Below, in pieces: positions 26,401 to 39,941 of a DNA stretch of 64,000 nt. The translations under genes and the position numbers were made by a program. Source of the stretch: Metopolophium dirhodum (taxonomy: Eukaryota; Arthropoda; Insecta; Hemiptera; Aphididae); assembly GCF_019925205.1 (NCBI RefSeq), contig NC_083564.1, positions 22,561,447 through 22,625,446 of the forward strand, written 5' to 3'. The notes below the pieces were generated by a model. That model made no database searches, was not told the DNA's origin, and saw only the letters and a list, made by a program, of their open reading frames with translations. Position 1 is the stretch's first letter; each line of letters starts with the position of its first letter.

Positions 26401-28405
26401 TGTCCGTATGACTACAACAGTGAATAATGCACGTTATATTATATTATTATCTTCAAGTGTAAACAAATTAATTTACAAAAATATAAACAATTGAAAACAA
26501 TAAAATAATATAGCTGGAAACAGCGATCGCGGTGTAAGCCTCCGTTTCGGTTTCACGTAAGGCCTGAAGTTGTTCGACTCGGCTGCAGTTTGCAAACATT
26601 TGAGAAGACAGTTTTTAGCTTGTTCAATTTTTATTTTCAATTTAATTAGGCCGTTATTTACAATAATTTTCGTGAAATTTGATGCCGCAGCACAAACTTC
26701 GTCTGTTTAGTGGTTAACGAGTTCCGGTCTGAGATAAAAATAAAGTTTCAGCCCCTAGAGTGCAAGTGAGAAGAGGGTCAAAAGTTCAACTACACTAAAA
26801 ACCGGGCATTTTAATTTCATTATAAACATTAAAGTCAAATTATACGGTTGTAAAAATATAAGACGATAGTATTAACGCTGTTGGAAAAATATTGTCTAGA
26901 AACGTCTACTGTTTTAAACAGAAAAAAAACACCTGCTGCGATATTGGAAGACGCATTTGCAGTTCGTCGGCCAGCAATCACATATTGTTATTATTTCGAC
27001 GTTATCTAACGGTTAGCTTAAACGTCGATAATGACGACAACTACTGTACCACAGAAGTCGAGTAACGCAAGTCACAAAAAGCAAATTTTACAGGAGAGAC
27101 AAAACAAAAATATTTGTTGCAATGGACTTACAATTGTATACTTCAAATATATTATTTTCTATTACTTTTCTTATGTAAACGCTGGACATACGTTTCTACA
27201 CTTCTATCATATAGTTTATGACTTAAGTTAGTATTCTTCCTGCTATCTATGCATTTACTGTATATTATAGGACTTACGTTTTAATACCTTTAAAAAGATG
27301 ACAAAAAGCATTTTCTGATCATACCTAACTAACTCAAAATTTCGAAATATGGACTTGCGTTAGTTGACTTCTGTGGTTGTAATTTACAATTATTGAAAAA
27401 TGTGTGTGTCCACCGAACACGTATTGAAGTCATGTCTAAATTTGATAACGAACGTGCACTGTCGATCGCTATGGTAACAATAAGATATCGGAACACATTT
27501 AACGGCCGACGATCGTTCTCAACGATGATAATATTGACAGTGTTGTTTTACGAAAAAAAAAATTACAAATTTTTAAACTATAATAATATATTATAATACG
27601 GTTGAAAACGGACGCCGCCGTAGCGGCTGCCCATGTACCGGCTCTTTATATTTTGTTAAAATACATTTTAATCGTGTCGGCATTACATTAAATTAAAATC
27701 CACTAACCCTCCGCGTGCAACGTATATAACAATTGAATTATAGAACTTCCGTTCGACTGACTCTGAAAAACGTCCATGGTTTAGTGACATCGTATTACGC
27801 ACGTAATCCCGAAAATATATGTTACAAGGTGGCTGATAGAATTGTTCGATGCGGTCTTATAATACCATTTAGGTCAAAACTATTAATCCTGTTTACGAGG
27901 GAAACCCGTAATACCACTCTGCCTTTTCTTAGTGAAAAAAACCGCTTGTTTTTTTTTCTTTTTTAATGGACTCTAAAAACTAACCACAACTGGAAGAAAA
28001 AAAAAAGTTTTCCAATTCACACAAAAGAACTTGTTAATACGATTTCGAGGTCATGCGAACGGACACGGATGAGAGCGCGAAAGGTGGGGGGGGGGGGAAG
28101 GGGATAAAAGAAAAACCTACTCAGACGGATATATAGATAAAAAATATGTGGGCATAAAAAACGTCCGCAGAACCGTATAAAATTGTGTTTATGTTTCCCT
28201 AAGACGTCTTTGGTGGTATAGTCATTGAGAGAGGAGAGAAAAAGTAAAAAAAATTGTCCCACGGTGTAGTTCGCAAAAAGCTATACACGCACGGGGAGGT
28301 AGGGGAAACACGTCGAAAATAATGAGAGCAAAAGAGAATTTACAGTTCGGCTTTCATTATCGCGGGGAGAAAAACGATATCGTGGACCAACGACTGTCGT
28401 CGCAC
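20287..28405. other. Long AT-rich non-coding stretch
   Basis: Eight kilobases with no supported gene. Landmarks are an (ATT)n microsatellite at 20410-20445 and, near 23412, a CAGGGATGGGTAAGTAC string that resembles a hAT terminus without a recognisable partner. A short AGATTGCGGGCAAACA block near 21451 also occurs near 4231, suggesting a shared decayed repeat. Short frames (for example 20904-21251 and 24028-24315) have no recognisable domain. Confidence 0.4.
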
Positions 28406-28413
28406 CGCTAAAG

Positions 28414-28830
28414 CAGAGACGTACGCAGTGGTAGGGTTATAACCCCCCCCCCCCCTCCCCTGAAATCTATATTTTCTATCAAAAAACCACCCTTTCGGGA
28501 TACACGGATCAATCGTCGGTCGTCATTTTTAATAGATGTAAAATAAATCGTTGAATATGACAAAGACGTCGATAATCATAGTTTCGGGTTTTTTTCCGCT
28601 GATTTAGAACATTGCCATAATCGACGATGTGTCATCCGTCCATCGATTATTACCACACTTTTATTACGGCCCGAAGAGGCGCTATAGATGATCTGCAGGT
28701 TAAACACAGTGAACGTAGACTAAATTTGAGATAAATCGCGTGATTTGAAATGTAAAAACTGTTTGGAAAACTTAAATATTATTTACTCGGGTAAAACCCT
28801 GACCCAACTAAAATCCCAAGTACGCCACTG
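28414..28830. mobile_element. hAT-like miniature element
   Basis: The left terminus CAGAGACGTAC and the inverted right terminus CAGTGGCGTAC agree at 9 of 11 positions. Flanking 8-mers CGCTAAAG (28406-28413) and AGCCAAAG (28831-28838) match at 6 of 8, consistent with an aged target duplication. A C-run follows the left end, and there is no coding sequence. CAGTGGCGTA ends are common in hAT miniature elements. Confidence 0.6.
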
Positions 28831-28838
28831 AGCCAAAG

Positions 28839-31250
28839 TATAGACGTGCAGACGTGCAAGACCTAGTCGAAACAGCGGATCGTTAGTATTAAGGGTGCAG
28901 CTCGGGCGTTATGCTAAACGAAATATTACTTATTGGACCATATGTGTATACCACCGTAACCATATTATACCGCTCTGCGTGGCGCCGCCCGTACTCATAG
29001 ACACTATATCCGTATTAATATAACGTTCTAATTACGCGTATTATTATATTATTAACGATGCGCATATATACCGCACGCGGTATAATAACAATGCGACGGT
29101 GCCCGTAAAATTTGGTTTGCAATATTAAAACTCAAACGTATACGATCCAATAATCGCGTTTGATTTTCGCTAACAACGGTAACAGCGGTAATATACGGAA
29201 AGGAGTTTGCAACGTTCACGCTTTGTGTCATATCAATAGTGATTTTTTCGTTACCAGATATTAGATACCGTGGTGGGTATTTACTGAAAGTATTGAGGGT
29301 GTCAGATCCGGTTTTTTAAATTTTCCGCAATTCTATAAAATTTGGAAATCTATAAAATTTGGAAATTATATTTTATGCTGTAATTACTACCTTAGATATA
29401 ACGCTTTTCCGCTAATCCGCTTGCAAGATACGTATTTAGGGGGGGGGGGTTGTTGTTAGTTAGTTGTATTATGTAAATAAAAATTCTTCACTGAAAAAAC
29501 ACTCACGCCTCACTGATATGTCGGATTTCGGTCATATTCCTTTTATCTGAAAGATGATAATTTTTTGCAGGCCAGATTAAAGCTCGAATTTTCATTTCAC
29601 TTTAAACAGTGCCTGAAAAATACATTTGAAAAATAACAGACATTGTGTAACATTCTAATGAATATTTTAGCTTCTATAATTATAACTTTGAAATTTAGCT
29701 TTTGAAATAAAACAAAAATTAACGAAATTCTACTATTCTACTTAGCTTTAGAGTTTTTTCTGTATGTCTTTGTACTAATAACACACTGGCTCCTTAATAT
29801 CGTAATATCATAATGCATATGTTAAAGAAAAATCATTGTCAGTAAAACATTATATCCAAACACAATTATTATAATTTTATCATAGAGTTTAATAATAAAT
29901 AAATGTCGTCAATATTTTTACTATCATTACAACATCGTGTTTTATAGTAATAAATCATGACGTAGGATCTGATGTGACAAGTATTTTTATTTTTATTTAA
30001 TACAGCTTTTTTAGTAGAATGTAATGTAAAGAACACAGAAAAAACACATCATTAAAAGAGTGAATACATATTTAAATATCTGCTTAAATCAAACGAATTA
30101 AACAAATGATAAATAGTTAACAAACGAAGAGGTGTACATGATCTATAAAAGTTGGGTTCCGAGTTTGCTATCTGCATACATCGACGGAGTGGTTGGTTGA
30201 CAGCATGCGGTTATAATGATACCTTGGTATGTAAAATGGGACAGAACCACGTGTTGGACGAGCAGGGACATTGAAGATAAGTTTGGTTGGTATATGAGAG
30301 TCAATTTTACCATCGAGTCATCGATTCGGTCAACTAAAGAAACCAAGTTTGAATTGACTATAATAGGAGAGTAACCACAAGGGGGTATTGTACACGTCGT
30401 ATCAAATCTTAGCGAATATCATAAATAAATGATCATTGTTAAATATTCAAATATTTATTTGCTATTCAATTATTGTTCAATAAGAATATGGATTAGACTC
30501 TCGTGATTTTATATTAATTGTTTATTTCTATCGTAAAACGCACAAAAATAACAATATGATTGTTAACAAAATCAACTTTATCCTTGTATTATAGTAATAT
30601 CTTAGTGCACAAAAATCTATTTGTTACTTTTAATGACGTGGAGTTTTTTTTCGCTTCTTTTTAAAACAAATGAAATGTACATATCGCAATAGCTTATATA
30701 CCATTGTTGGCTGACGAAAGTTCTATTTGATTTTATACTGCGTTGCGCAAAAAGAGGATTATTATAAATCTATATAAATATATGACTTTCCGACCACTTA
30801 AAAGTTCTATAGATAAATAATAATAATAATAATAATACAAAAGTTTGCTTTTTATAGCAGCAAAGCGCGTGACTTACTACTTTTGTTTCGTCGGATCCTG
30901 ACGGCGATGGCTTATTATTGCAAATAACTATTTAAAAGTTTGATTTAAACTTAATCAATCGCGAATACAAGCAGGATTCTGGAAATTTTAAACGTCTGGT
31001 TAATTATTAACGTCGACCAGTTGTACATCGCCGAACAAAGCACTGGGCTTTCATACAGCAGTCTGGCGGAATGCAATAAAGTGAGAACTGCGTGCATCGA
31101 AAAGTAACGGAAGGCAAAAAGTTTCAGTAAAGAAATTCTAGTGTAATTTAAGAGCGACGGAAAAAAGTGAATCTCCATTATATCGATGGCGAAACTGACG
31201 TACAACTTTTCAATGGCCGTACCACTTTCTAAACTATATATATATATATA
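28839..31250. other. Non-coding stretch
   Basis: AT-rich with a small direct repeat of CTATAAAATTTGGAAA near 29332-29365 and a G run near 29440. No gene supported. Confidence 0.4.
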
Positions 31251-32570
31251 TTATAATTGCCCGACAGAGCGGTGTACAGTGTGTTTTTATTAACTTTTTC
31301 TCCGGACACAAAGGGGGCACCGACATTTCAACACGGTCCGAGGCACCGGCGAGATTGGCGTCGGACAAATCGTTATTACTATTTATTTATTTTTTTCCGG
31401 AAAGGTTTTCGCAGTACTGGTAAGAGATATAATCACCCACGCCAGCTATTTATGCGAGCCGCCCGGAAACGCGATTTGTCTCGCCGCACGATTTGGTGTA
31501 CCAGACTCGATGGGGTGGGAGTAGATTATTGAAAGCCACAAAAAAATAAAAAAAATACACCTAAATATATTTCCTGTGCGTTTATCAGACTTCAGGCTAG
31601 GAATATCGCCACGGCAACACGTCGAGCTATTTAATGCGATTCTTAACAATATCCGGGTAGAATTATAGTAATATATAGACGATGTCGAAGAGTCCTCGAG
31701 GAACATCAAATCCGGTGTCTGTAGTGATTAAGTACGACGTGCTAGTGTTATGTAAATGTTTTTTCTAAATAATATTAATATTAGAGTTAGCGAAACAAAA
31801 ATGACCAACTTGGACGGTGGATCTCGGGCACACGTCTCGTTGACGCGAGAAGTCAAATGGTTCGGTCGACTGCTCGCAATCGGTGCAGCTTTTTATCGTT
31901 TCCGGTCCACGTATACCAGAGCCAATCACATCGAGTGGCTTGTACCTATATGTATAATATGTATATGCAGACACGTTACAATGTATAGGTTATTGCAATA
32001 CCTAACGAAGAATAATAATAAGTGTCTGCCGTGTGCGAGCGCCGCTGCAGTCTCCGGTCGTACGTGCGCCTCTCGTTAAACGATCGCATTGTCTCGGCCG
32101 TTTAGAGCAGGGGATGGTCGTCCCTGCGACGGGGCGACGGAAGAACGGATGGAGGGGGGGGGGCGGGCGGGGGAGGGGTGGCGATGGTGGCGGCCGCGCG
32201 TGTAGTCGGTGTGTCTAAGCCAGCGGAATATTATTATGATTAACACGCCCGGCGAAAATATAAATTATGAGCACTTGTCAATGTCGTTTCCGCCCGAGTT
32301 GGCCCCGCGCATAAGAGCTGTTTTTCCGGTCTTAAAATTCCTTTCTGACGGCGGTGAATGGTAAACATCGGGGCGAATCCAAAAAAGCTTTTAAGCTGTT
32401 AATGACGCATGAACGTGCGCGCATATTATAACGCGGTGCAGGGCCGGATGGAAGCGGTGCAGTGGTGGTGCGACGTCTTCGTCGTCGCGTCGTCTTCGTC
32501 GTAGCTCGAGCGATGACACTATATAACCACTCGACGACAGAGGCGTCTGCCGGCAGTGATAGGACGGTCT

Positions 32571-32592
32571 GGGGGGGGGGGGGGGGGGGGGG
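32571..32592 (+). repeat. 22-base G homopolymer
   Basis: Uninterrupted G run inside the GC-rich region. It explains the poly-Gly and poly-Pro frames read across it on the two strands. It could form a quadruplex, or its length could be a sequencing artefact. Confidence 0.95.
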
Positions 32593-34399
32593 CACGTCAT
32601 TCCGTAATCCGTTTAACGCGCGACGAGGAGCTCGCGAGCGCCTACTGCAGCACACCCGCACCCACACTACCCCACCACTCTCACCCCGGGATAGGAATTC
32701 GAGAGCTCCCCCCCTGGGGTGAAAACGTAAATTCATTAGCGGCTCGTCCGGATTCAAAGTCACCCGATATGCACGTCAACCGCTAGCTCTCGCGCAGGCG
32801 CCGCCGCCACGCGCAATTACGTTTCAGCCAGTGTACAATAATATAATAATATGTAGCGGGTAAGGTATCTGGTACCTATACCTGATAACGTGTTATGGGT
32901 ATATGCTGGTAGGTACCACACGATATAATATGCGATGTGGTCGTCACACGAGCACCGGTCCATGACTATACGCCATGTAGAGAGTTCCGGAATCGTAATA
33001 ATACAAGTAGGCGTCCGGACGACAGAGGTTTGAAGAGGGTCGCGTGTCCACCACCGGCACGGTCTTCTGCGACCTGCTGCCCGAAACATCGTAAACAGTC
33101 CGGCGACCCACGAACATAGGTAAATCATTTTATTTAAATAATGCTCTCGCAAATATATTATTATTATTATTATAATCCGCGCACTCCACCGCTAACCCCA
33201 GCCCGTGGTCGGCAATAATTTGAAAGTAACATTTAAACGTCAACGATAACAACGGTTTAACCGAAAAAATCGATTCCAAACGGTTTCAACTGCGAATCGC
33301 GAACGCGCCCTTTAATTCGTACAATACGTAATACATAATTACGTGCCCCCGCGGGACTTTCGCTTTTCATATTTCGTCGTTTTGTTCGCAGCGTTTGGGT
33401 ACTTTCATATTGGTTAATAGCAGCGTAATGATTTTGGAACAGAGTCGCTATACGCGGACGCGCAAGACGAACCATAAAACGATGAAAGATTGCAACTGCA
33501 GTGTGTAAAGCTATGTAAAACAGATAAGTTATCGCCAGTTATTCGATATCACCTACGTGTTGCTAATCGAATTTACTACCCCCGTACATCTATAAGTTTT
33601 GTTCTATTTTTGGGGGTGCAATAAAATATACGTCTCGATCGCAGACCGTAAACAACGCGTATGTTGCTTCCGCGAGCGGTTCGTTACGATTCAACAGATA
33701 TTAAATTAATCTTTTTGTGCGGAATTCGTTTTCTTCACGCTCCGACCTGTACGCCAAGTCCGCCGCCCAACCCTAACCCTAACGCCCCCCCCCCCACTTC
33801 CCCGGGCCCCGAACTGCCCCACTCGTCGTCGCCGACTACATGCGCGGCGGGTCCGGAACCGGTCGATATTAATCGCTATATTATTTAATTATAACTTACC
33901 AGACCATTGGGCGCTGCAGGTCCCGCTGCCATCGAGTAAATCAAAACATCCTGCCCCCGGACGGCGCGATTTACAATATAGTTTGCTCGTCGCTACTAAA
34001 AACTATGTTTGCAAGCCCCCTCCTACACCCCTTTTCCTCCACCCTTAATACTGCATGCGCCATAGCAGCAATAATAATAATAATAATAATATAGTAATAT
34101 CTTGAATATTTAAGTATGTAATAAATTCTTCTCGGAGGGGAAACTCGGCGACGGGGTCGGTGGAATATACATATACCGAGATGCTGGTAGAACGGTCTGG
34201 CGCGAACGAGCGTTTTGCGGCGGCCAGCAGGGGGTAGAAGAACGGGCTTCTAAACTCGAGCTAACTACACGTTTTTCTTGCCATGCAGCGGTGGCTGCCC
34301 AAAAACTTTTCCCAATAACTCCGACTCCTACGCCGTTGAAAAGATTTCTACGCGGCCGGTGTTTGTTCGTGTGCGTGTGTGCACGTGCGTATGAAATAC

Positions 34400-34510
34400 T
34401 GAGTCGGGGAGAGAGAGACAGAGACGGAGGGAGAGGGTGAGAGAGAGAGAAAGAGAGGATGGGAGACAGAGAGAGAGAGAGAGGGTGTGAGAGAGAGAGT
34501 GTGTGTATAT
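34400..34510. repeat. GA-rich low-complexity tract
   Basis: Interrupted (GA)n purine run on the plus strand ending in a short GT run. GAGA-type sequence is often found near insect promoters, but here it may be simple repeat only. Confidence 0.85.
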
Positions 34511-35359
34511 ATTATATTTATACGTATAGTTTCTGAAAATAACAATCCGGGTTGTCGGTGGCGGAGACTCGGAGAAATTCGCTGAAAAAAGAAAGTTCGG
34601 TTTTTTTTTCTCGGCGTTTTATTATTATTATTATTATTATTATTGCCGTCCGCAATTATCGCGACCTAGTGAGCACCACCATCCGTATACATTATATACA
34701 CTGCGAGAGAAGAAAAAAAAGTTTTACTCTTTCCGTAGCAAACGTTAACAATTTCCCGCTCACGGTAGTTGAACACGCTGTATTATACACCCACCGTACC
34801 CATACGCCGACGCCCACCCACTGAACTACGCGTATCTCTCGCCACACTGTGGTCTTATCTAGTTTTAATATTATATCGTCAAACCACACGTGATGACGTG
34901 TGATACGATGGCATTCCGCACCCACCTGTATTGCGTTGGGTGTAGCGAAGAACATTTACCGAAATCCCCAACCCGTGGCGGTCTCGAGAGATTTTTTTAT
35001 CCGTAAAAATTGTTCAGGGTATTATATGATAATACTTTGATGCCCATTCGTGTGGCGCGAAAGAATTAATGTTATCACTGCACTCGTTTCACTCGAAATT
35101 ATAATCCGTTATCATCGGACTGGAGACGGTGGCCGATAAGATTGAACGAGACGACGTTCAATAAATAGAGTGTGACGGTTTTTTATACGGAGCAAATGTA
35201 GGTAGAATAATCGAGTCTCGCGACTCTTGGCAAATCTGTATTGTGTGGAGCAAACGATATGATTCAATTCGACAATAAATAAAGAAATTAATAATAATTA
35301 ATGTACACACAAAATATGAGTTAAACATTATATTAGTATATTATTATTATGTCCCAATG

Positions 35360-35499
35360 CAGGGCCCGGGCCTAGGGTGGCAAATTTTGTAAGAAACTGA
35401 AAATAATATATATTATTGTTTATTAGTATTTATAATTACTTGTTTTGTTTATCATCTTTAAAAGGGCCTAGGGCGGCACCTGTTCTAAATCCGGCACTC
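35360..35499. mobile_element. Very short hAT-like miniature element
   Basis: The 140-bp unit begins CAGGGCCCGG and ends CCGGCACTC. Flanking 8-mers TCCCAATG (35352-35359) and TCCCTATG (35500-35507) match at 7 of 8. Internally, GGCCTAGGGTGGCA near the left and GGGCCTAGGGCGGCACC near the right are related to each other. The termini match only moderately, so the call rests mostly on the flanking duplication. Confidence 0.55.
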
Positions 35500-35507
35500 T
35501 CCCTATG

Positions 35508-38500
35508 ACAGTATGCGGCATTATTGTGATGTAAAACACAACATATTTAACTGCGATTTATCTTTATTTAAATTTCCCACGGGTCATGAATGCATTTTAG
35601 CATTTTGGATTGTTTTTTTTTTCTAATTATATTAATAAGCGCATACATATTATGTTTTATAATGTAATCTCGTATCGGTAGTTCGGTAGTTTAATAGAAG
35701 TCCGGGATGGAAAAAAACATAAACAAAAGCCGAAATTTCAATACGGGCAGGCAGGCGAGTAATCTGTTTTTAAATTTAAACTAAAATCGGAATTTTTAAT
35801 ATTTCAATGAGCCCGATAAAATCAAATTTAAAACTATTCTACGGCTGGATCGTGAGAAAACGCGACAATCGGTTGACGAAAACCGATTACGGTCGTGAAT
35901 AAATAATTTCAAACTTTGATTGAGAATTCCTAATCGCGTAATAATTACCGTAGAATTGAACAACTCGAATGGAAACGGTAAAAAAAAAAGTTTATACATT
36001 TCATATAAGTAACGTAACACGCGGTGAGTGAAAACTGACATATAGTAACGGCGTAGGTGTACCTACCTACATATATATCTCAGAATAAAACACGATTGGT
36101 ATTAGGTTATGATATTATTATAATGTGCTCTTTATTACGAAATTCTATGAGTCGCACCACAGTCGGTATATAAAACGATAAAAAAAAAAAATGAATTTAT
36201 GTACCCATTGTACCCGGTGACTACTGCCAATTTCCCATCACAGTTTTCGGTTTTCCCATTAAAGTTTCACCGTGTTGTGTGTGTGCACATTTTAAAATCT
36301 ATTCCTTATTTATGCATGTTTATATACATTTATATATATATGTTTCTCAAAATAAAATGAAAAACTTCTTGAAAACTTTTACCTTTTAAATTGAGTTCGT
36401 GAATGAAAATGCCTGGGTGTCGTGCGGCAAGAATTGAATTTAATGCACGACGGTCGTCGTAATAACATAACTGAATAACGTGTCTAAAATTCATAACTTT
36501 GAATAAATTATTTGTACTAGAAATAACGTTATTCGGTTAGAAAATAATATATTATTTACTCGGTAAACGACTGCAAAAAAAAAAAAATATGAAAAATAAA
36601 TAAATATTTTTTGACAAAATTAATAGGTATGCATGTAGGTTTGTACTTGTGGTAAATTGAATAAATTAATCATTTAACACCTTGTTCTTTTATACATAAT
36701 TCGTTATAATTGGTACAACTGCTTTTTTTATGCGCCTACCGTTTAAGTTAGAGTTCAAGTAGCATATTTGTCATAGACTTCCAGAATTGAGAGAAAATTA
36801 CCTTAGATTTTTAGGGCGATATTGTTATGTCCTTGTGCTTGTGAACACTATTTAAATGTTATTGATTGTTTCTTGCATTTAGAAACATTCGCAAAACTCT
36901 AATAAATAAAAGTAGAAAATAATCATCTATTCAACATAATACATCAAAACAACTAAGTTTTCTAAAATACGTTAAATCAATACGTCGCTTTACACTTTTT
37001 TAAATTTGCCATATTTTTTAACAAACAAAAGACGATATGTTATGTTATGATTAATCTAAATGGTCGATATTGTCTAAGAATACCTGTGCAGGAAAGATGC
37101 ATTACATTTTCATAATGTTCAATCGAAACCATTTTGATTCTGATCTTTCGTTTCATTCTACCGCTAACAACTATGACGCTGGTGACATTTCGTAGATTGG
37201 CAATAAACAATAATGTACGAAATTGTTATTCTATATGATTTATTAGATAATATGAATAAATTTATTCTTCCGACAATAATAATAATATAATAGTGGTAAT
37301 TTAATTGATTATAATAAAAAAAAATTATATAATATTATAATTTATTTATTATAATATTTTTACAGTTGTTTTTTTCAAATTAAGATTTAAAAAAAAAAAT
37401 GGTATTTCAGTTGATTTTACCCATTTCCGTGTTATATACACCATGTATCTTGTGTACTAAATAATATATTGCAAAACAATTCCAAACATTTTGGAACTCG
37501 TTTTTAACTTAAGAAGTATTTTATACTAGTTTTAGCATAAAACTTAAACCGCATAGATAGATTAAACTTATTTTGGGTAACGAAATTGTACGTCAATATT
37601 ATTTAAAAACAAGCAAATAAAATAATATTTTTCATAATAAGTATAATCGTATATAATATTATAATTTATAATATGACATATGCTTTTAATATTGAAACAA
37701 TTCGAAATTTTAATTACACTACTTATAATAGTTCTAATAACAGAAATATTATAATTGTAAAAGAATAACAAACTAATATTGTCAGTGTATCAAATGTAAT
37801 CAAAATAAATATTGCAAAAAGTATAACACCAATATAAAATATTTAAGAATCGAACGGTATTTTACATTAAAAATGTATATTATGTAATAATTATACTTGT
37901 ACAGTCGTAAATAAATTTGAAAAAACTAACTGAATACCTAAATAGTGTGTGCTAAATGTATGTTAAAAATGTATTTAATTAGGAAAATATTAATAAGAAT
38001 TATTACAACTAAAAACATACATTGGAATTTTAAGTAACAAAGTTGAATATAAAGTATGTATAATGTATTATGAAAAGTTTAAGAAATAACTCCTCTCCTT
38101 GTATTAATATTTCTTTTAATGGTCGAACGCGTTAAATTACAAAAATGTGAATATACCTTACAAAATATATATTATAAATTATAATAAATTGAAAATAGTA
38201 ATAATAGTTAACATGTTTTTTTTTTTTTTTAACCGTACATTTAGCGTAGTAAGCGTCCATAAGAGAATAAATAAAAAACCAAAGTAATTAGAACAAATTA
38301 CTTAATTTTTAATTATTTTGTTTGTCATAATTAAAACGAAATGAGGATTTTAGATATCCTAAAAATTCTGACCCTCTCAAAAAAATCTCTTGAACAAATG
38401 AATATTTTCCGAGTAGGGTAAAACCAGCGCTCATTATAATTATTTTTCCTCGATTAATTTTTTTAAAAAGAATCACACGAAAAATATGCTTTCATTCCGG

Positions 38501-39227
38501 CAGAAATAATATTAATATAATATCTAGGTGTATAGAAAGTTTCGAAATAATTACGGAAACTTCTTAATACTTCGTTTCTAGTGTTTCAGTGGTTATTTAT
38601 TTTTTTTTCTACCTCGGTATATAATAATAAATTTTGCTTTGATAATTTTTATCTTCAGAAATTAATCATCCAAAGTACAATATTTTAACCACATCAAGGG
38701 GAAACATACAACAATATAGCGAAGGCTGCAGTATTATGTATAATAATAATATTATTATGAATACCGAGTGGTTGTCCCTCCGTCATAATATTGTACACCC
38801 GTATGCGATGTGCGTACAAATGGTGTAGACGAGTACAAAAAAAAAAAAAAACGAGAGAAAAAAAAACAAGTAGGTACATTGTCATAATATTATTATATAC
38901 TTAACAACGGTGAACAAACAAGCGGCATGCGTGAATTTACATTGCGTCCGTACGTAAAATATGAAGTCAAGGTACAGCCGAACCCATTGTTTTGGTTACG
39001 AATTAATTAAGGGCCCCCGAGTGCAAAATGAACATCAAAATATAATGATTATAATAATATTTTGTACCGAGAAAAAGTCAAAGGGAGACGCGGATAAAAC
39101 GGCTTGTGCTCCAGCCCAGAGAAGAAAACTCGTCTCGTCGCGTTTAATATGAATCTCGATTCCTCGGTATACTCCACGGCCGTGGTTCCGTTTTCGAGAA
39201 CGAAAATGAAAATAATTATAAATTCGT
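35508..39227. other. AT-rich non-coding stretch
   Basis: Among the most AT-rich parts of the window, with no gene or bounded element supported. Short frames such as 37568-37771 are Ile/Tyr/Asn-rich products of composition. Confidence 0.45.
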
Positions 39228-39941
39228 GGGTATAGAATGAAAAGGTTCTGAATCACATTTTTTTCAAAAGTCACTTTTTATATTAAAATGGTTTTAGAAT
39301 GCGAAGACGCATCTTTTAAGCTAACATCTATGATTATAATAATTAAGATCATTATTATTGACGATTTTTTTTTTAAAGTAAAACGTTCTAAATCGCCAAA
39401 AACTAAATTATAAACACAATTCAATCAAATTGAAGACGATCGGAACCAAATTTTTAACAATACGTTAGTATGAAAAGGTTCTAATTAAATTTAATCACTA
39501 CCAACAGTTATAATAATTATTACGTTTATCCATATTCAATAAAATTTTACGATCGAGATACAGATCTCGATGTTTTATAATAATTATTACATTGTTTCGT
39601 GTTGGAAGATTGGTAGCAATGAGAAAGCATTATTCTGAAAAGGATTCAGCTAACAATAATAAAAATAACAAATAAGAATGAAAAAGTTCTGATAAAATAT
39701 ATTTTTTTTTTATTTTAGGATGAAAAAGTTCTAACAGTGTAGAACCTTTTCATCCTAGACATTTTATAATTTGTATTTTATTAATTTGTATGTTGTGAAT
39801 TAAACTACACAAGTTGCTTGCCTTAGAACTTAAACTTTCAAAAAATGTTGTTCAAGGAGTAAAATATTTTAACTCAAACCTTAAAATTGCTCTCCTGGAC
39901 AATTTCGTAAAAACGATTTCGAACCGTTTCATTCTAGACCC
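39228..39941. mobile_element. Probable element carrying dispersed 18-bp motif
   Basis: A motif of the form TAGNATGAAAAAGTTCTA recurs at 39233-39250, 39466-39483, 39633-39649 (diverged), 39673-39692 and 39716-39733. It also occurs inverted at 39740-39757 and 39920-39936. The outermost copies form terminal inverted repeats: GGGTATAGAATGAAAAGGTTC at the left against GGGTCTAGAATGAAACGGTTC read inward from the right. No target duplication was identified. Repeated terminal motifs of this kind also occur in the MULE element at 54253-55160, so a MULE-like origin is plausible but unproven. Confidence 0.5.

Larger units (their letters stand above)
31250..34960. other. Extended GC-rich, CpG-containing region
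   Basis: The largest composition shift in the window, with alternating GC-rich blocks (31250-31520, 32030-33120, 33650-34400) and AT-rich spacers. It contains G, C and GA runs and many CpG. Frames on both strands are long only because stops are rare in such sequence, and their translations (poly-Pro, poly-Gly, poly-Arg) show no domain. It is a plausible promoter/5' UTR area for the Dpr gene 11-14 kb downstream on the plus strand. This is inference: I could not find a signal-peptide exon with a phase-matching donor. Confidence 0.3.

Noticed and set aside
32240..32364. Short plus-strand frame starting MSFPPELAP with a possible GT donor, considered as the Dpr 5' exon
   Set aside because: Phase could fit, but it lacks a signal-peptide-like hydrophobic core and has no other support.
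32332..32763. 143-residue minus-strand frame with poly-Pro and poly-Arg
   Set aside because: Length is due to GC-rich sequence and a 22-base G run; no domain and no splice support.
33768..33783. CCCTAACCCTAAC string considered as telomere-like repeat
   Set aside because: Only two units and not the usual arthropod TTAGG repeat; lies in C-rich low-complexity sequence.
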